Assembly: GCA_031270145.1 (NCBI GenBank)
Contig: JAISYD010000310.1
Span: forward strand, 1-13,846
Source of the DNA: Planctomycetota bacterium
GTDB lineage: Bacteria > Planctomycetota > SZUA-567
Reading direction: 5' to 3'
DNA length: 13,846 bases
Positions within the stretch are counted from its first letter, which is position 1; each line of letters begins with the position of its first letter. Under the pieces are notes generated by a model, which was given only the letters and a program-made list of their open reading frames with translations, was not told where the DNA came from and made no database searches. Positions 1 through 7,658 of this stretch are shown here, piece by piece. Position numbers and translations under genes: made by a program.

Positions 1-72
1 AATCCGAAATCGGGGTCTACCGGCGCGGGAACTCCGGAATTCGCCCCGCCGCCGGGGCGGCCGGCGCCGGAG
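1..72. other. Left-edge GC-rich leader, no gene start seen
   Basis: This stretch lies downstream, on the minus strand, of the left operator, where the first gene of the next operon is expected by analogy with the right-hand copy. I see no plausible start. A minus ATG at 74-76 opens only 19 codons before a stop. A GC hairpin is present: CGCCCC at 42-47 pairs with GGGGCG at 54-59, followed by the palindrome CCGGCGCCGG at 61-70. The regulated gene probably starts beyond the window edge. Confidence 0.4.
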
Positions 73-78
73 CCATTT

Positions 79-101
79 GAAAACGTTTTCCGAAAACGTT
101 T
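79..101. promoter_or_regulatory. Left LacI/CcpA-type operator (palindrome 81-101)
   Basis: A perfect inverted repeat with arms AAACGTTTTC (81-90) and GAAAACGTTT (92-101) surrounds a single C at 91. Each half is itself close to a palindrome centred on CG. Bases 78-91 match 13 of 14 positions of the CcpA cre consensus TGWNANCGNTNWCA. The central CG flanked by A and T runs is typical of LacI/GalR-family operators. Bases 73-106 are identical to 13059-13092 in front of the isomerase gene. No LacI-family regulator is encoded in the window, so the protein that binds is inferred only by family. Confidence 0.7.
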
Positions 102-106
102 GCTAT

Positions 107-256
107 AATCATCAAAAAAAATACGCGAAAAATGCGAAGCTAATTTCGCCATCCGCGTCTTTCCCGCTGGGCCGAAACCATTGCCCTATCGCCAGCAAAA
201 ACCGGCAAGGGCCATTTCGCGCCCGGGAAAAAAATATTATGTTTTTAAGTTGTGAC
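107..256 (-). other. Left cassette leader (no gene)
   Basis: AT-rich untranslated stretch between the predicted left promoter and the operator. It contains AAAATATTATGTTT (231-244), which is identical to 13227-13240 in the right cassette. Open frames across it run on both strands but have no ribosome-binding site, no recognisable protein and skewed composition. I see no RNA gene or riboswitch fold that I could name. Confidence 0.5.
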
Positions 257-285
257 AATATACTCAATAACCTCGCCCATGTCAA
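257..285 (-). promoter_or_regulatory. Left sigma-70 promoter, minus strand
   Basis: Read on the minus strand there is a perfect -35 box TTGACA (280-285), a 17-bp spacer and a -10 box TATATT (257-262). Transcription would run left through the operator and out of the window, starting near 250. The same elements occur at 13253-13280, with CTCGCCC between the boxes in both. The location between the last gene of one operon and the start of the next supports a real promoter. Confidence 0.6.
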
Positions 286-421
286 ATCTAAATTCTCGAA
301 AAGCGCCCGGAAAAAGAGTTTTTTCGCATCGCTTTTATTTTCAAGCAAATAAATTTATTCAGCAAGGGCTTTTTCCCGGCTTGGTTTTCCCCGGTACGCC
401 TCGCGGTCGGATTCGCCGTTT
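286..421. other. Intergenic tail of left cassette
   Basis: Sequence between the left promoter and the stop codon of the RidA-like gene. It aligns loosely with the right cassette: CAAATAAAT near 342 matches CAAATAAT near 13538, and GGATTCGCC near 409 matches 13600-13608. It lacks the palindromic element found on the right. It contains the AT palindrome AATAAATTTATT (348-359). No convincing intrinsic terminator for the RidA operon is visible; a weak bulged GGG/CCC hairpin near 363-385 lacks a U run. Confidence 0.4.
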
Positions 422-1120
422 TCACAGGTTCGCGTTGCCGGCGATTTCGATCGGATGGTATTCGTTGAGGGCATCCACCTTTTCGAAAGACAGCGCCGCC
501 TCGCTTCCGGAAATGCCGTACTCGCCAAACACCTCCATGACCAAGCCGACATTGGCGAGATCGGGAAGGTAGGTAGTGAAGGAATAGGCCTTTTTCAGAT
601 TGGCGCCGCTTTCCTCCATATTGGTGGCCAGGTTGCGCAGACACTGCCGGGCGCATTCCTTCAGGTCCTCGCTCACAATGGTCTGGGTGCCGGGGATGAT
701 CGGGCGGACACCCGACCCATAGACCCGCCCGCCCACCACCGCCGAGCGGGAGAAAGGGCCGGTCGGCATCTGACCCTTGGTACTGTTGATCTGCCGGTGC
801 GGGGCCTTGGTCGCGGTGAACAGGAGACGTACGCGCGCGCCCGCCTTGAAACCGCCGCGCTCCAGGATGATGCGGCAGGGATAGCATTCCGGGCGGGTCC
901 AAATCCGCTTCTGTGCCTCGTTGACGATGGGGCGATCACGCATGTCGGTCAATTCGGCGATGATGAAAATGACGTCGTTCATGCCGAGCCCGTCCCCGGC
1001 CAGGGTCTTGGCGGCCAGTCCGAGGATGGCGTCCAATTGTTCGGCGAGCGGCAGACCGGCCACGTCGAGCTGATGGAAGGCCAGGAGTTCGCTCGAATCG
1101 AAGCAAATCAGTTGGTTCAT
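422..1120 (-). CDS. Two-module RidA/YjgF-like protein
   Basis: A 232-residue protein, about twice the usual RidA length of 120-130. The second half has the RidA hallmark layout: a GPFSRSAVV stretch near 121-129 (compare GPYSQAV), a GSGVRP stretch, and an N-L-x-x-N/I-ME-SGA segment near 163-173. The first half resembles the end of a RidA domain, with YPCR at 80-83 and a following strand. RidA proteins hydrolyse enamines and imines made by PLP or flavin enzymes to keto acid and ammonia through an arginine equivalent to E. coli Arg105. R83 could be that residue, whereas the matching place in the second half (around AALSFEK, 208-214) lacks arginine. The start ATG overlaps the DUF1667 stop (ATGA) and has AGGAG seven bases upstream. 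It is the last gene of the operon. Placement after flavin dehydrogenases suggests imine clearance; a non-catalytic ligand-binding role is also possible. Confidence 0.72.
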   Translation of the reverse strand: MNQLICFDSSELLAFHQLDVAGLPLAEQLDAILGLAAKTLAGDGLGMNDVIFIIAELTDMRDRPIVNEAQKRIWTRPECYPCRIILERGGFKAGARVRLLFTATKAPHRQINSTKGQMPTGPFSRSAVVGGRVYGSGVRPIIPGTQTIVSEDLKECARQCLRNLATNMEESGANLKKAYSFTTYLPDLANVGLVMEVFGEYGISGSEAALSFEKVDALNEYHPIEIAGNANL

Positions 1121-1515
1121 GGGGGTTCTCCTATGGGTTGGGGAGTCGGGGGCGAAGCCGCGCCTGATCGCGGCATGCTCCGGGTGGCGACAAAATCAAT
1201 TCCGGTATCCAGGATGTTACGCAGAACGACGGCGCCGACCCGGATCGGCGCTTCCAGTTCCACGCCGTCAAGCAGGCGCACCGCCTCGCCAATCAGCGCC
1301 TTTGGGAGGGCGGAACTGGTTTTAACCGGGCAACGAGACAGGGCGGCCCGCTGGATTTTCACCGTCGAGGCGAGGACTCGAACCGGGTTCAGAGTTTCGG
1401 TCCGCCCGTATTGCCGACCGCGATCGCAGGCCGCGCCTTCGACAGCGAAGTCGTTCTCCTCGTCGACGGCGAGCCGGCATCCCCTGGGGCAGACGATGCA
1501 TATTGTCCGCTTCAT
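1117..1515 (-). CDS. DUF1667 family small cysteine protein
   Basis: A 132-residue protein starting MKRTICIVCPRGC. The cysteines C6-x2-C9-x3-C13 followed by C30 (AACDRG) form the DUF1667 signature, probably an iron-sulfur or zinc site. The ATG at 1513-1515 overlaps the stop of the upstream FAD oxidoreductase as ATGA; a longer frame reaching 1644 runs inside that gene and was rejected. DUF1667 genes typically follow a GlpA-like dehydrogenase and an FAD/NAD oxidoreductase in anaerobes, where the three are presumed to form one complex passing electrons from substrate to a carrier. The biochemical role is unproven. The last 20 residues are Pro-rich (SPPTPQPIGEPP) and probably disordered. Confidence 0.8.
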   Translation of the reverse strand: MKRTICIVCPRGCRLAVDEENDFAVEGAACDRGRQYGRTETLNPVRVLASTVKIQRAALSRCPVKTSSALPKALIGEAVRLLDGVELEAPIRVGAVVLRNILDTGIDFVATRSMPRSGAASPPTPQPIGEPP

Positions 1516-2780
1516 GCCGTTTTTTCCCGCCGGGGAGCGGCACAGATGGTAAGGAATCCGGATACCGTCTTTTCCAGGAGTCGGCGCGGGACGCTGATTT
1601 TCTCCATCTCGCCCGGGGCTAGGAAGGCGCGCCCAAACCGGCATAATATGTCCTCCCCGCTCATGACCCTGATTTCCATGTCCCGATATTCGTTGCTCAC
1701 CCGAAAGAACAGGTCAACCGCGCCGTTAATCCCGCCCGGGCGCACTCTCTGCGGGATCGTGTAGGTGACGCGGTCGCCATTCCGCACGGCGAGGACCGGT
1801 CCGTCCGGCCCGCCGCCTCCCCCCGCCCTAAGCGCGGCCGCTCTTCCCGCGCGATCTCCCTCCAAGGTGACGAAGTCCACCAAGTCGTGTACATGCACTG
1901 CGTTGCCGGCGGCGAAAATGCCGCGGATCGAGGTCTCCATGTTTTCGTACACCATCGGGCCGCCGGTGCGGCGATCCATCTCGATGAAGGCGGCCCGGGT
2001 CAATTCGTTTTCCGGAATCAGGCCGATCGACAGCAACACCGTGTCGCAGGCGAATTCGATTTCGGTGCCGGGAATCGGCCTTCGGATCTCGTCCACCTTG
2101 CTCACGACGACCTTTTCCACCCGCCGTTCGCCGACGATGTCGATAATGGCGTGCGACAAATACAACGGGATGCCGTAATCGTCAAGGCACTGCGCTATAT
2201 TGCGTTTGAGCCCGCCGGAATAGGGCATCACCTCCACGCAGGCCAGGACCTTGGCCCCCTCCAGGGTCAAGCGCCGGGCCATGATGAGACCGATGTCGCC
2301 GGAGCCAAGGATGATCACCCGCTTCCCCACCATATAGCCTTCCAGGTTCACGTAACGCTGGGCGGTACCGGCGGTGAGGACGCCGGCCGGCCGGGTGCCG
2401 GGCAGAGCGATGGCGCCCCGGGTCCGCTCCCGGCAACCCATGCAAAGAACGATGGCTCCGGCTTCGATTTCCTGGTAGCCGTCGCGGCCGTTCACGCATT
2501 TTATCCGCCTGTCCCGAGTGATCTCGAGCACCATGGTGTCGAGTTTGACCTTGATGCGAGCGTCCTCGACGCGGCGAATGAAACGTTCGGCGTATTCGGG
2601 ACCGGTCAATTCCTCCTTAAAGTAATGCAAGCCGAAGCCGTTGTGAATGCATTGGTTGAGTATGCCTCCGAGTTCGATGTCGCGCTCAATTATCAATACC
2701 CCGGCTCCCTCCCGGCCGGCGGCGCAGGCGGCGGCCAGGCCGGTCGGTCCGCCGCCTATGACGACGACGTCGTGTTTCAT
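1512..2780 (-). CDS. FAD/NAD(P)-dependent oxidoreductase (GlpA partner)
   Basis: A 422-residue pyridine-nucleotide-disulfide-type oxidoreductase. The N-terminal FAD Rossmann motif is GGGPTG at 9-14, with the acidic ribose-binding end at IIERD (30-34). The NAD-binding motif is GSGDIG at 159-164, and the second FAD segment is GIFAAGNAVHVHDLVD at 287-302. Cysteines occur at GILNQCIHNG (C44) and LCMGCRERTRGA (C113, C116); the latter is typical of this subgroup rather than a thioredoxin-reductase CxxC. About 90 residues after 330 form an extra strand-rich C-terminal region. The start at 2778-2780 overlaps the GlpA-like stop as ATGA and has AAGGA upstream; the longer frame to 3245 is a shadow of that gene. 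It probably shuttles electrons between the GlpA-like subunit and NAD(P) or another carrier. HcnB, octopine oxidase and hydroxyproline dehydrogenase alpha subunits are comparable architectures. Confidence 0.85.
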   Translation of the reverse strand: MKHDVVVIGGGPTGLAAACAAGREGAGVLIIERDIELGGILNQCIHNGFGLHYFKEELTGPEYAERFIRRVEDARIKVKLDTMVLEITRDRRIKCVNGRDGYQEIEAGAIVLCMGCRERTRGAIALPGTRPAGVLTAGTAQRYVNLEGYMVGKRVIILGSGDIGLIMARRLTLEGAKVLACVEVMPYSGGLKRNIAQCLDDYGIPLYLSHAIIDIVGERRVEKVVVSKVDEIRRPIPGTEIEFACDTVLLSIGLIPENELTRAAFIEMDRRTGGPMVYENMETSIRGIFAAGNAVHVHDLVDFVTLEGDRAGRAAALRAGGGGGPDGPVLAVRNGDRVTYTIPQRVRPGGINGAVDLFFRVSNEYRDMEIRVMSGEDILCRFGRAFLAPGEMEKISVPRRLLEKTVSGFLTICAAPRREKTA

Positions 2781-4219
2781 GCTCCGGCTTCCTTGGTACG
2801 GCCGGTCAAGACGAGGGATCCCTCCCGGTCCAGCGGAATGTCGAGGGGCGAGACCCCCAGTTCGCGCGCCAGGATCGCATGGACGCGTGGTCCGCAGAAG
2901 CCGCCTTGGCAACGGCCCATTCCCGTGTTGCAGCGGCGCTTGACGGCGTCGATGCTGCGGGGAACGATGGGGCGGTGGACAGACTCGACGATTTCGCCTT
3001 CGGTAATGGTCTCGCATCGGCAGATGACGCGGCCGTGGAGAGGGTTTTCCCGGACCAATCCCCGCCTGCCGGCGTTGTCCAGTTCGCGGAACTTGACCTT
3101 CCGCCTGGTGTCGACGAAACGATTCTTCGCCGTCAGCTTCAAGCCGCAGCCGGCCAGGATCTCCACGCCTTTTTTGGCGATGGCCGGCGCGGCGGTGAGA
3201 CCCGGAGACTTCATGCCGGCCAAATTGACGAATTTCGGGCAACACGGCGATTCCTCGACGATGAAATCGTCCTTGTCGGTACTAGGGCGGATGCCGCAGA
3301 ATTCATGGATGATTTCGCGGAAATCGACGGCCGGCACCATGTCGAGAACGGCCCTTTTCAATTCCTCCATGCGTCCGGCGGCCGTACCCAGTTCTTCGGG
3401 GCCGGCGACCCGATAGAAATCGGGGCCGGCCAGGAGATTGCCGTGGACGGAGGGGAAAACGGTCGTTCCCTTGAATCCGGGCTTGACCGAGCAGGAGAAG
3501 ATTAGGGAATTGACCAAGCCACATTGACTCTTGTCGAACACGAAGTACTGGCCGGCGTTGTAAACTTGGCGGAAACCAGTCCCGCCGATCATGGCGTGGA
3601 CGCGGTCGGAATAGTTCCCGGCCGCGTTGACGATATAACGCGCCTCGAAATCGCCCCGGGAGGTGGAGACGCGGAAGGCATCTCTCCGTTTTTCGATCGC
3701 CAACACCTCGGTGGAGAGATGCGCATGGACCCCATTCCGCACCGCTGTTTCCGCCAAGGCTATACAGTATTCCCAGGGATTGACGATTGCCGCCTCGGGG
3801 GCGATCAGGCCGCCGACCACCCGGGGGCTGATGTTTGGCTCTCGCCGCAGAATTTCCTCCGCCGGCAATTGGCGAATGCCGGGTACATCGTTTAGCCGGC
3901 CCTGGCGGACGAGTTGTTCCACCTTGCGCATCTGCGGTTCGTCGAAGGCCACGACCAGGGCGGGAAGCTCGCGGCGCTCGACGTCAAGCGCCGCGCATTG
4001 CTCCCGGGACAGGCGGAATCCCTCGCGGGTCAGCGCGGCCTCCCTGGTGCCGGGAGTCGAGTCGTAGCCGGCATGGAGGATGGCGTTGTTGGCCTTGGTC
4101 GCGCCGCCGGCGACGTCGTTGTTCGCCTCCAGGACGCCAACCTCCAGACGGTAACGGGAAAGTTCATAAGCCGCCGCCGCCCCCACGATGCCGCATCCCA
4201 CAATCAATACGTCATACAT
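2777..4219 (-). CDS. GlpA-like FAD dehydrogenase with C-terminal [2Fe-2S] domain
   Basis: A 480-residue protein. The N-terminal DAO-type FAD fold has GCGIVG at 8-13 and LEANND near 30-35. It is followed by the family's substrate domain, ending in an LAGMKSPGLTAAPA flavin-contact segment at 333-346. The C-terminus has a BFD-like [2Fe-2S] module with C400-x-C402 and C437-x4-C442 (ICRCETITEGE, GRCQGGFC). This is the layout of anaerobic glycerol-3-phosphate dehydrogenase GlpA and of hydroxyacid dehydrogenases. Substrate would be a C-OH (or C-NH) compound, with electrons passed to the next gene's product. It lies 6 bp after DctM and overlaps the FAD oxidoreductase by 4 bp. No good Shine-Dalgarno is seen, so translational coupling to DctM is likely. 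The true substrate is probably the TRAP cargo or a derivative rather than glycerol phosphate, because no glycerol genes are nearby. Confidence 0.85.
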   Translation of the reverse strand: MYDVLIVGCGIVGAAAAYELSRYRLEVGVLEANNDVAGGATKANNAILHAGYDSTPGTREAALTREGFRLSREQCAALDVERRELPALVVAFDEPQMRKVEQLVRQGRLNDVPGIRQLPAEEILRREPNISPRVVGGLIAPEAAIVNPWEYCIALAETAVRNGVHAHLSTEVLAIEKRRDAFRVSTSRGDFEARYIVNAAGNYSDRVHAMIGGTGFRQVYNAGQYFVFDKSQCGLVNSLIFSCSVKPGFKGTTVFPSVHGNLLAGPDFYRVAGPEELGTAAGRMEELKRAVLDMVPAVDFREIIHEFCGIRPSTDKDDFIVEESPCCPKFVNLAGMKSPGLTAAPAIAKKGVEILAGCGLKLTAKNRFVDTRRKVKFRELDNAGRRGLVRENPLHGRVICRCETITEGEIVESVHRPIVPRSIDAVKRRCNTGMGRCQGGFCGPRVHAILARELGVSPLDIPLDREGSLVLTGRTKEAGA

Positions 4220-4225
4220 GGGGCT

Positions 4226-5509
4226 TCAGTGACTCCGGAAAACGAGATTCGGCAGCCAGAGGCTAAGTTGCGGAAAAAGGATGAAAAGCACGGTGGCGAG
4301 GATCATTATCCCCAGGAATGGCCAGGATCCCTTAACCACCTCGGGCATGGTGGCGGGCCCGATTTTCATGGTGGTGAACAGGCACAAGCCGAAGGGCGGG
4401 GTGACGAAACCGATTTGCGCCAACATGATGGCGATTATGCCAAAATGAATCAGGTCTATTTGGTAATGGTTGAGGACGCTGACCAGCAGGGGGCCCAGAA
4501 TGACCACCACGGTGGTCACGTTGGTGAAGCAGCCGACAATGAGGAACATGACACAAAGGAGCACCCACAACAGCCAGGTGGAGGAGATATATGTCGTAAT
4601 TCCGCCATAGATGAGATCCGGCAGCTTGGCGGTGGTCATGTACCACACGAACACCTGCGCCGTGGCCACGGTGATGGTCAGGGTGGCGGCGCTAACCGTG
4701 GACTGGCGCATGACGTTGTACATGTCCCGAAAGCGGAAGGATCGGTACACGAACAACTCGACGGCCAGCACGTAGAAGACCGAGATCACCGACGCCTCGG
4801 TCGGCGTCGCCAGGCCGGAGTAGATTCCGCCCAGCACGATGACCGGAAACATCAGCGCCCAGAAGCTGCCGAACAGCGTGTGCAGTCTTTCCGGCCACGA
4901 CATCGCCTCTTCCTCCCTAGGGATGTCGTGCTTGGACGCATAGTAGACCACGTAGACGCTCATCATGGCGGCGGTGACGATGCCGGGGATGAAGCCGGCG
5001 GTGAACATCTCGCCCGCCGAGAGGTTCATCGCCACCGCCTGTTGCAGCATGGGAATGGAGGGCGGGATCATGACGCCCAGGGTCCCGGCCACGGTGATGA
5101 TGCCCAGCACCAGAACCTTTGGATAGTTCCGTTCCAGCAGTTTGGGCATCATCAGGGCCCCGATGGCGACCACGCAGGCGATGGAGGATCCGGTGATGGC
5201 CCCGAACAGGGCGCTGGCGAACACCGTCGCCACCCCCAGCCCGCCGGGCAGGCGGCCGAGAAAACAGTTGACCACGTTAACAATTTTCTCGGAGGTCTTG
5301 CCCTTGGCGGCCAGGTCGCCCGAGATGATGAAGAAGGGCACGGCCAAAAGCAGGAAGCTGTTGCAGCCGAGGAAAAGCTGCTGGGCGACGATGGTGCCGT
5401 TCTTGCCCCCAATGATCACGCCGAGGGCGGCGGCGCCGAGGACGACGTGGGCGATGGGTACGGCCATGACCAGCATGACGAAAAAGGAGGTGAGGACAAG
5501 CGACGCCAT
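4226..5509 (-). CDS. dctM: TRAP transporter large permease, DctM family
   Basis: A 427-residue integral membrane protein, the usual length for DctM, with about 11-12 hydrophobic segments across the whole chain. Family motifs are present: GSSIACVVAIGALMMP at 107-122, GTLGVMIPPSIPM at 142-154 and AGFIPG at 171-176. A second-half repeat has the matching GLATPTEASV and FVTPPFGLCL stretches. DctM forms the ion-coupled (usually Na+) transport channel that takes substrate from the periplasmic binding protein into the cytoplasm. Its start codon shares one base with the DctQ stop (TGATG), which indicates coupled translation. The next gene starts 6 bp downstream. Confidence 0.95.
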   Translation of the reverse strand: MASLVLTSFFVMLVMAVPIAHVVLGAAALGVIIGGKNGTIVAQQLFLGCNSFLLLAVPFFIISGDLAAKGKTSEKIVNVVNCFLGRLPGGLGVATVFASALFGAITGSSIACVVAIGALMMPKLLERNYPKVLVLGIITVAGTLGVMIPPSIPMLQQAVAMNLSAGEMFTAGFIPGIVTAAMMSVYVVYYASKHDIPREEEAMSWPERLHTLFGSFWALMFPVIVLGGIYSGLATPTEASVISVFYVLAVELFVYRSFRFRDMYNVMRQSTVSAATLTITVATAQVFVWYMTTAKLPDLIYGGITTYISSTWLLWVLLCVMFLIVGCFTNVTTVVVILGPLLVSVLNHYQIDLIHFGIIAIMLAQIGFVTPPFGLCLFTTMKIGPATMPEVVKGSWPFLGIMILATVLFILFPQLSLWLPNLVFRSH

Positions 5510-6129
5510 CAGTCACCCGCCTTTCCCGCCATGCCGCCCCGCCGCGCCTTCTTGCGCTCCTTCTCCTCGGCGAGGGCACGGGCGATTTCCGCGTCCTGTT
5601 CGGAGACGATGGCCTCGCCCCGCGCGGCGTTGCCGAAGGATTTGACGGTCTGCGCCAGGTAGCGAAGGCCCATGGTGAGAATGGCGTAGGTGGCGAGCAC
5701 CCAAATCGGCCAGAGCGGGAAATCGATACTCTCCACGCTTTTGTTCATGCGGATGAGCCGGCCGGTCCAACGCCAGGCGTAAACGCCGAGATACACATAC
5801 ATCGCGCCACAGAGCAGATAACCCAGGCCCTGGATGATGTGTCCGGAGCGGACGGGCAGGAAGGCGATGGCGGTGTCCATGACCATGTGACCCTTGTGCT
5901 TGACCGCGATGCTGCATCCCAACAGGGTGGTAACGACCAGCATGTAGCGGGAGAATTCCTCGATCCAGGTTAGTCCTTGGATGTTTAACGCCCGCAGGAC
6001 CAGGTTGTAGAGCAGGATCAAGCCGAATACCAGGGTCATGGCGGTGATGAAATGCTTCTCGACGTTCTCCGCCATTGCCGCCAGCGACTCCAGGACGGCG
6101 ATGGGGCCGGTTCGTTTCGGATTGCTCAT
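5509..6129 (-). CDS. dctQ: TRAP transporter small permease, DctQ family
   Basis: A 206-residue protein with four hydrophobic segments near 26-48, 62-77, 97-119 and 137-158. The DctQ motif WIEEFSRY is at 55-62, between the first and second segments. DctQ is the small membrane subunit that scaffolds DctM and contacts the solute-binding protein. Compared with typical 160-180-residue members it has a charged cytoplasmic C-terminal tail (about 172-206) rich in Glu, Lys and Arg. The start at 6127-6129 has GAGG eight bases upstream. It follows the MmgE/PrpD gene by 40 bp and overlaps dctM by one base. Confidence 0.93.
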   Translation of the reverse strand: MSNPKRTGPIAVLESLAAMAENVEKHFITAMTLVFGLILLYNLVLRALNIQGLTWIEEFSRYMLVVTTLLGCSIAVKHKGHMVMDTAIAFLPVRSGHIIQGLGYLLCGAMYVYLGVYAWRWTGRLIRMNKSVESIDFPLWPIWVLATYAILTMGLRYLAQTVKSFGNAARGEAIVSEQDAEIARALAEEKERKKARRGGMAGKAGD

Positions 6130-6169
6130 GTGTTTGCCTCGCTTCTGGCCGAATCGGACGGGAACCGCG

Positions 6170-7585
6170 CTATTTCCCGAACGAGAGCAATTCGGCGATC
6201 GGCCGCATGTTGTCGACCTTTTCGAGATTGCGGATGGCGTCGACGAACTTTTCGATTTTCTTCGCGTCTAGGAAGGGCTCGCAGCAGCGGCGGAAGTGGT
6301 CGCCGCATTCGTCGAGGGTGAAATTGTTCCGGGGGTGACCCTTGGGATAGCGGAGAGTCTCCTTGTACACGGCGCCGTCATCGAGCTCGACCTCGACCGT
6401 TACCTCGGGGAACTCGCCGGTGCCCATGAACTTGACGAAGTGGTCGTAGGTGATGGCCGGCTCGCCCGGATAGGTGAACTTCTTGGTGAACTCGATCAAT
6501 TCCCCGCTGTTCCGCATTTCCGGAGTGAACCAGTCATACCCGGGATTGTCCGGCTTCATTAGGTAGACGGTGCAGCAGTAGGCGATGTTGAACATGGCGT
6601 CGAGCATGCCCCGGGCGCTCTTGGCGTAGTTGGCGACCAGAATGTTGGCGGGCGGACTGATCCGGACCGCCTTGACGTTCTTCATGGCGAAGCGATGTTT
6701 ATTGTAGAGTGCGGCCATGCCGTCGACCGGCGCTTCGACCCAGATGTTGATCGGCCAGTGTTTCATGACGATTTCGTTGGTGTACCAGGCCTTTTTCCAG
6801 TCCTTGGTGTACCATTCGGGACGGTGGCGGTCGGAAATCATTTTCCACAGGCCGTCCCAGTCGTCGAGGGCGGCGTAGCAGTTGTCGAAGCCCTGGGCGG
6901 TCATCATGGCGGCCTCGACGCCGTTCCGGCAGGCGATGCCCTGGCCGTAGTGCCAAATGTCCGACATATTCTCCAGGTGCGCGTGCTTGTTGGTCGGAAC
7001 CTGCATGTGGTAGCTGAGGGCGCCAAACACCTGTTCGAATTTTTTCTTGTCCTTATCCAGGCCCAGGCATTTGGCGGCGGCGATGGCCGAGCAGAGGACG
7101 GACACGCTCAGGAGCGGGAACCGGAAGCCGTCCTTGACATACGCGGCGGTGGGCTGCATCGCCATGCCGGCGCGGGTGTAGCCTTCAAGGCAGGCGACCA
7201 TGTTGAGGATGTAGTCCCTGCCCGGCTTCTGGTCCCGCTCGGCGAACCCGAGGCAGACCGGGATGGCGCTCGGGGTGGGATGGCCGATCCAGGAGCAGTC
7301 CTCCCAGTCCAGGATGTCGGTCATGGTGCCGTTGGCGAAGGCGGCGTTTTCAATCGGCGCCTTCCTCCCCTTGGAGCACCATACCGTGGCCTCCTCGACG
7401 CCGCCCCGGCTTTGCACCAGTTCGATGCTGTTCCGGCACTGCTCGGTGGGGGCGGAGGCGATGGATACGCCGACGACGTGGAGAGTCAGCTTCTTGACCT
7501 GTTCGACGACGTCGGCGGGGATGTCGGAGTATCGCAGATCGCACAACAGTTCCGTTAATTGGGCGGTGTAGGACTTTCCCATCAT
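6170..7585 (-). CDS. MmgE/PrpD family protein
   Basis: A 471-residue protein from the chosen start; MmgE/PrpD members are usually 450-480. The family core is visible at 79-110: ENAAFANGTMTDILDWEDC followed by IGHP, equivalent to the NGT/lDydD/HP active-site block. The all-helical first part and a C-terminal alpha/beta part are also present. Known members are 2-methylcitrate dehydratase (PrpD), cis-aconitate decarboxylase and iminodisuccinate epimerase, so the chemistry is usually dehydration, decarboxylation or epimerisation of a carboxylic acid. No prpB or prpC homologue lies nearby, so a methylcitrate role is unlikely. The start at 7583-7585 has GGAG five bases upstream. A frame extending to 7669 overlaps the previous gene and lacks a ribosome site. 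A second ATG directly follows at 7580-7582. It sits between the zinc dehydrogenase and dctQ. Confidence 0.85.
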   Translation of the reverse strand: MMGKSYTAQLTELLCDLRYSDIPADVVEQVKKLTLHVVGVSIASAPTEQCRNSIELVQSRGGVEEATVWCSKGRKAPIENAAFANGTMTDILDWEDCSWIGHPTPSAIPVCLGFAERDQKPGRDYILNMVACLEGYTRAGMAMQPTAAYVKDGFRFPLLSVSVLCSAIAAAKCLGLDKDKKKFEQVFGALSYHMQVPTNKHAHLENMSDIWHYGQGIACRNGVEAAMMTAQGFDNCYAALDDWDGLWKMISDRHRPEWYTKDWKKAWYTNEIVMKHWPINIWVEAPVDGMAALYNKHRFAMKNVKAVRISPPANILVANYAKSARGMLDAMFNIAYCCTVYLMKPDNPGYDWFTPEMRNSGELIEFTKKFTYPGEPAITYDHFVKFMGTGEFPEVTVEVELDDGAVYKETLRYPKGHPRNNFTLDECGDHFRRCCEPFLDAKKIEKFVDAIRNLEKVDNMRPIAELLSFGK

Positions 7586-7658
7586 GTTCTCCAAATCGCT
7601 CCGGGATTCCGGGAGCCGCGTCCGCCCGGTCGGGTTCCGAAGCGCTTTCAAAATCGGG

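Noticed and set aside
77..352. Plus-strand 91-codon frame starting inside the left operator
   Set aside because: It begins within the palindrome, crosses the minus-strand promoter, lacks a ribosome site and has no counterpart in the paralogous right cassette.
455..1552. Long plus-strand open frame (365 codons)
   Set aside because: It runs antisense to the RidA and DUF1667 genes, has low-complexity GC-driven composition and no recognisable family, and the opposite strand has strong protein matches.
1887..3416. 509-codon plus-strand open frame
   Set aside because: It is a shadow of the FAD oxidoreductase and GlpA-like genes; no domain motifs and no ribosome site.
2777..4219. Calling the dehydrogenase glpA
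   Set aside because: The domain layout matches GlpA, but no glycerol kinase, GlpF or GlpB/GlpC context exists and the neighbours suggest another substrate.
3914..5662. 582-codon plus-strand open frame
   Set aside because: It is antisense to GlpA-like, DctM and DctQ genes. Its translation is rich in His, Gly, Asp and Glu, as expected for the complement of hydrophobic membrane-protein codons.
6170..7585. Calling the MmgE/PrpD gene 2-methylcitrate dehydratase (prpD)
   Set aside because: No methylcitrate synthase or lyase is present and the family covers several reactions, so the specific symbol is not justified.
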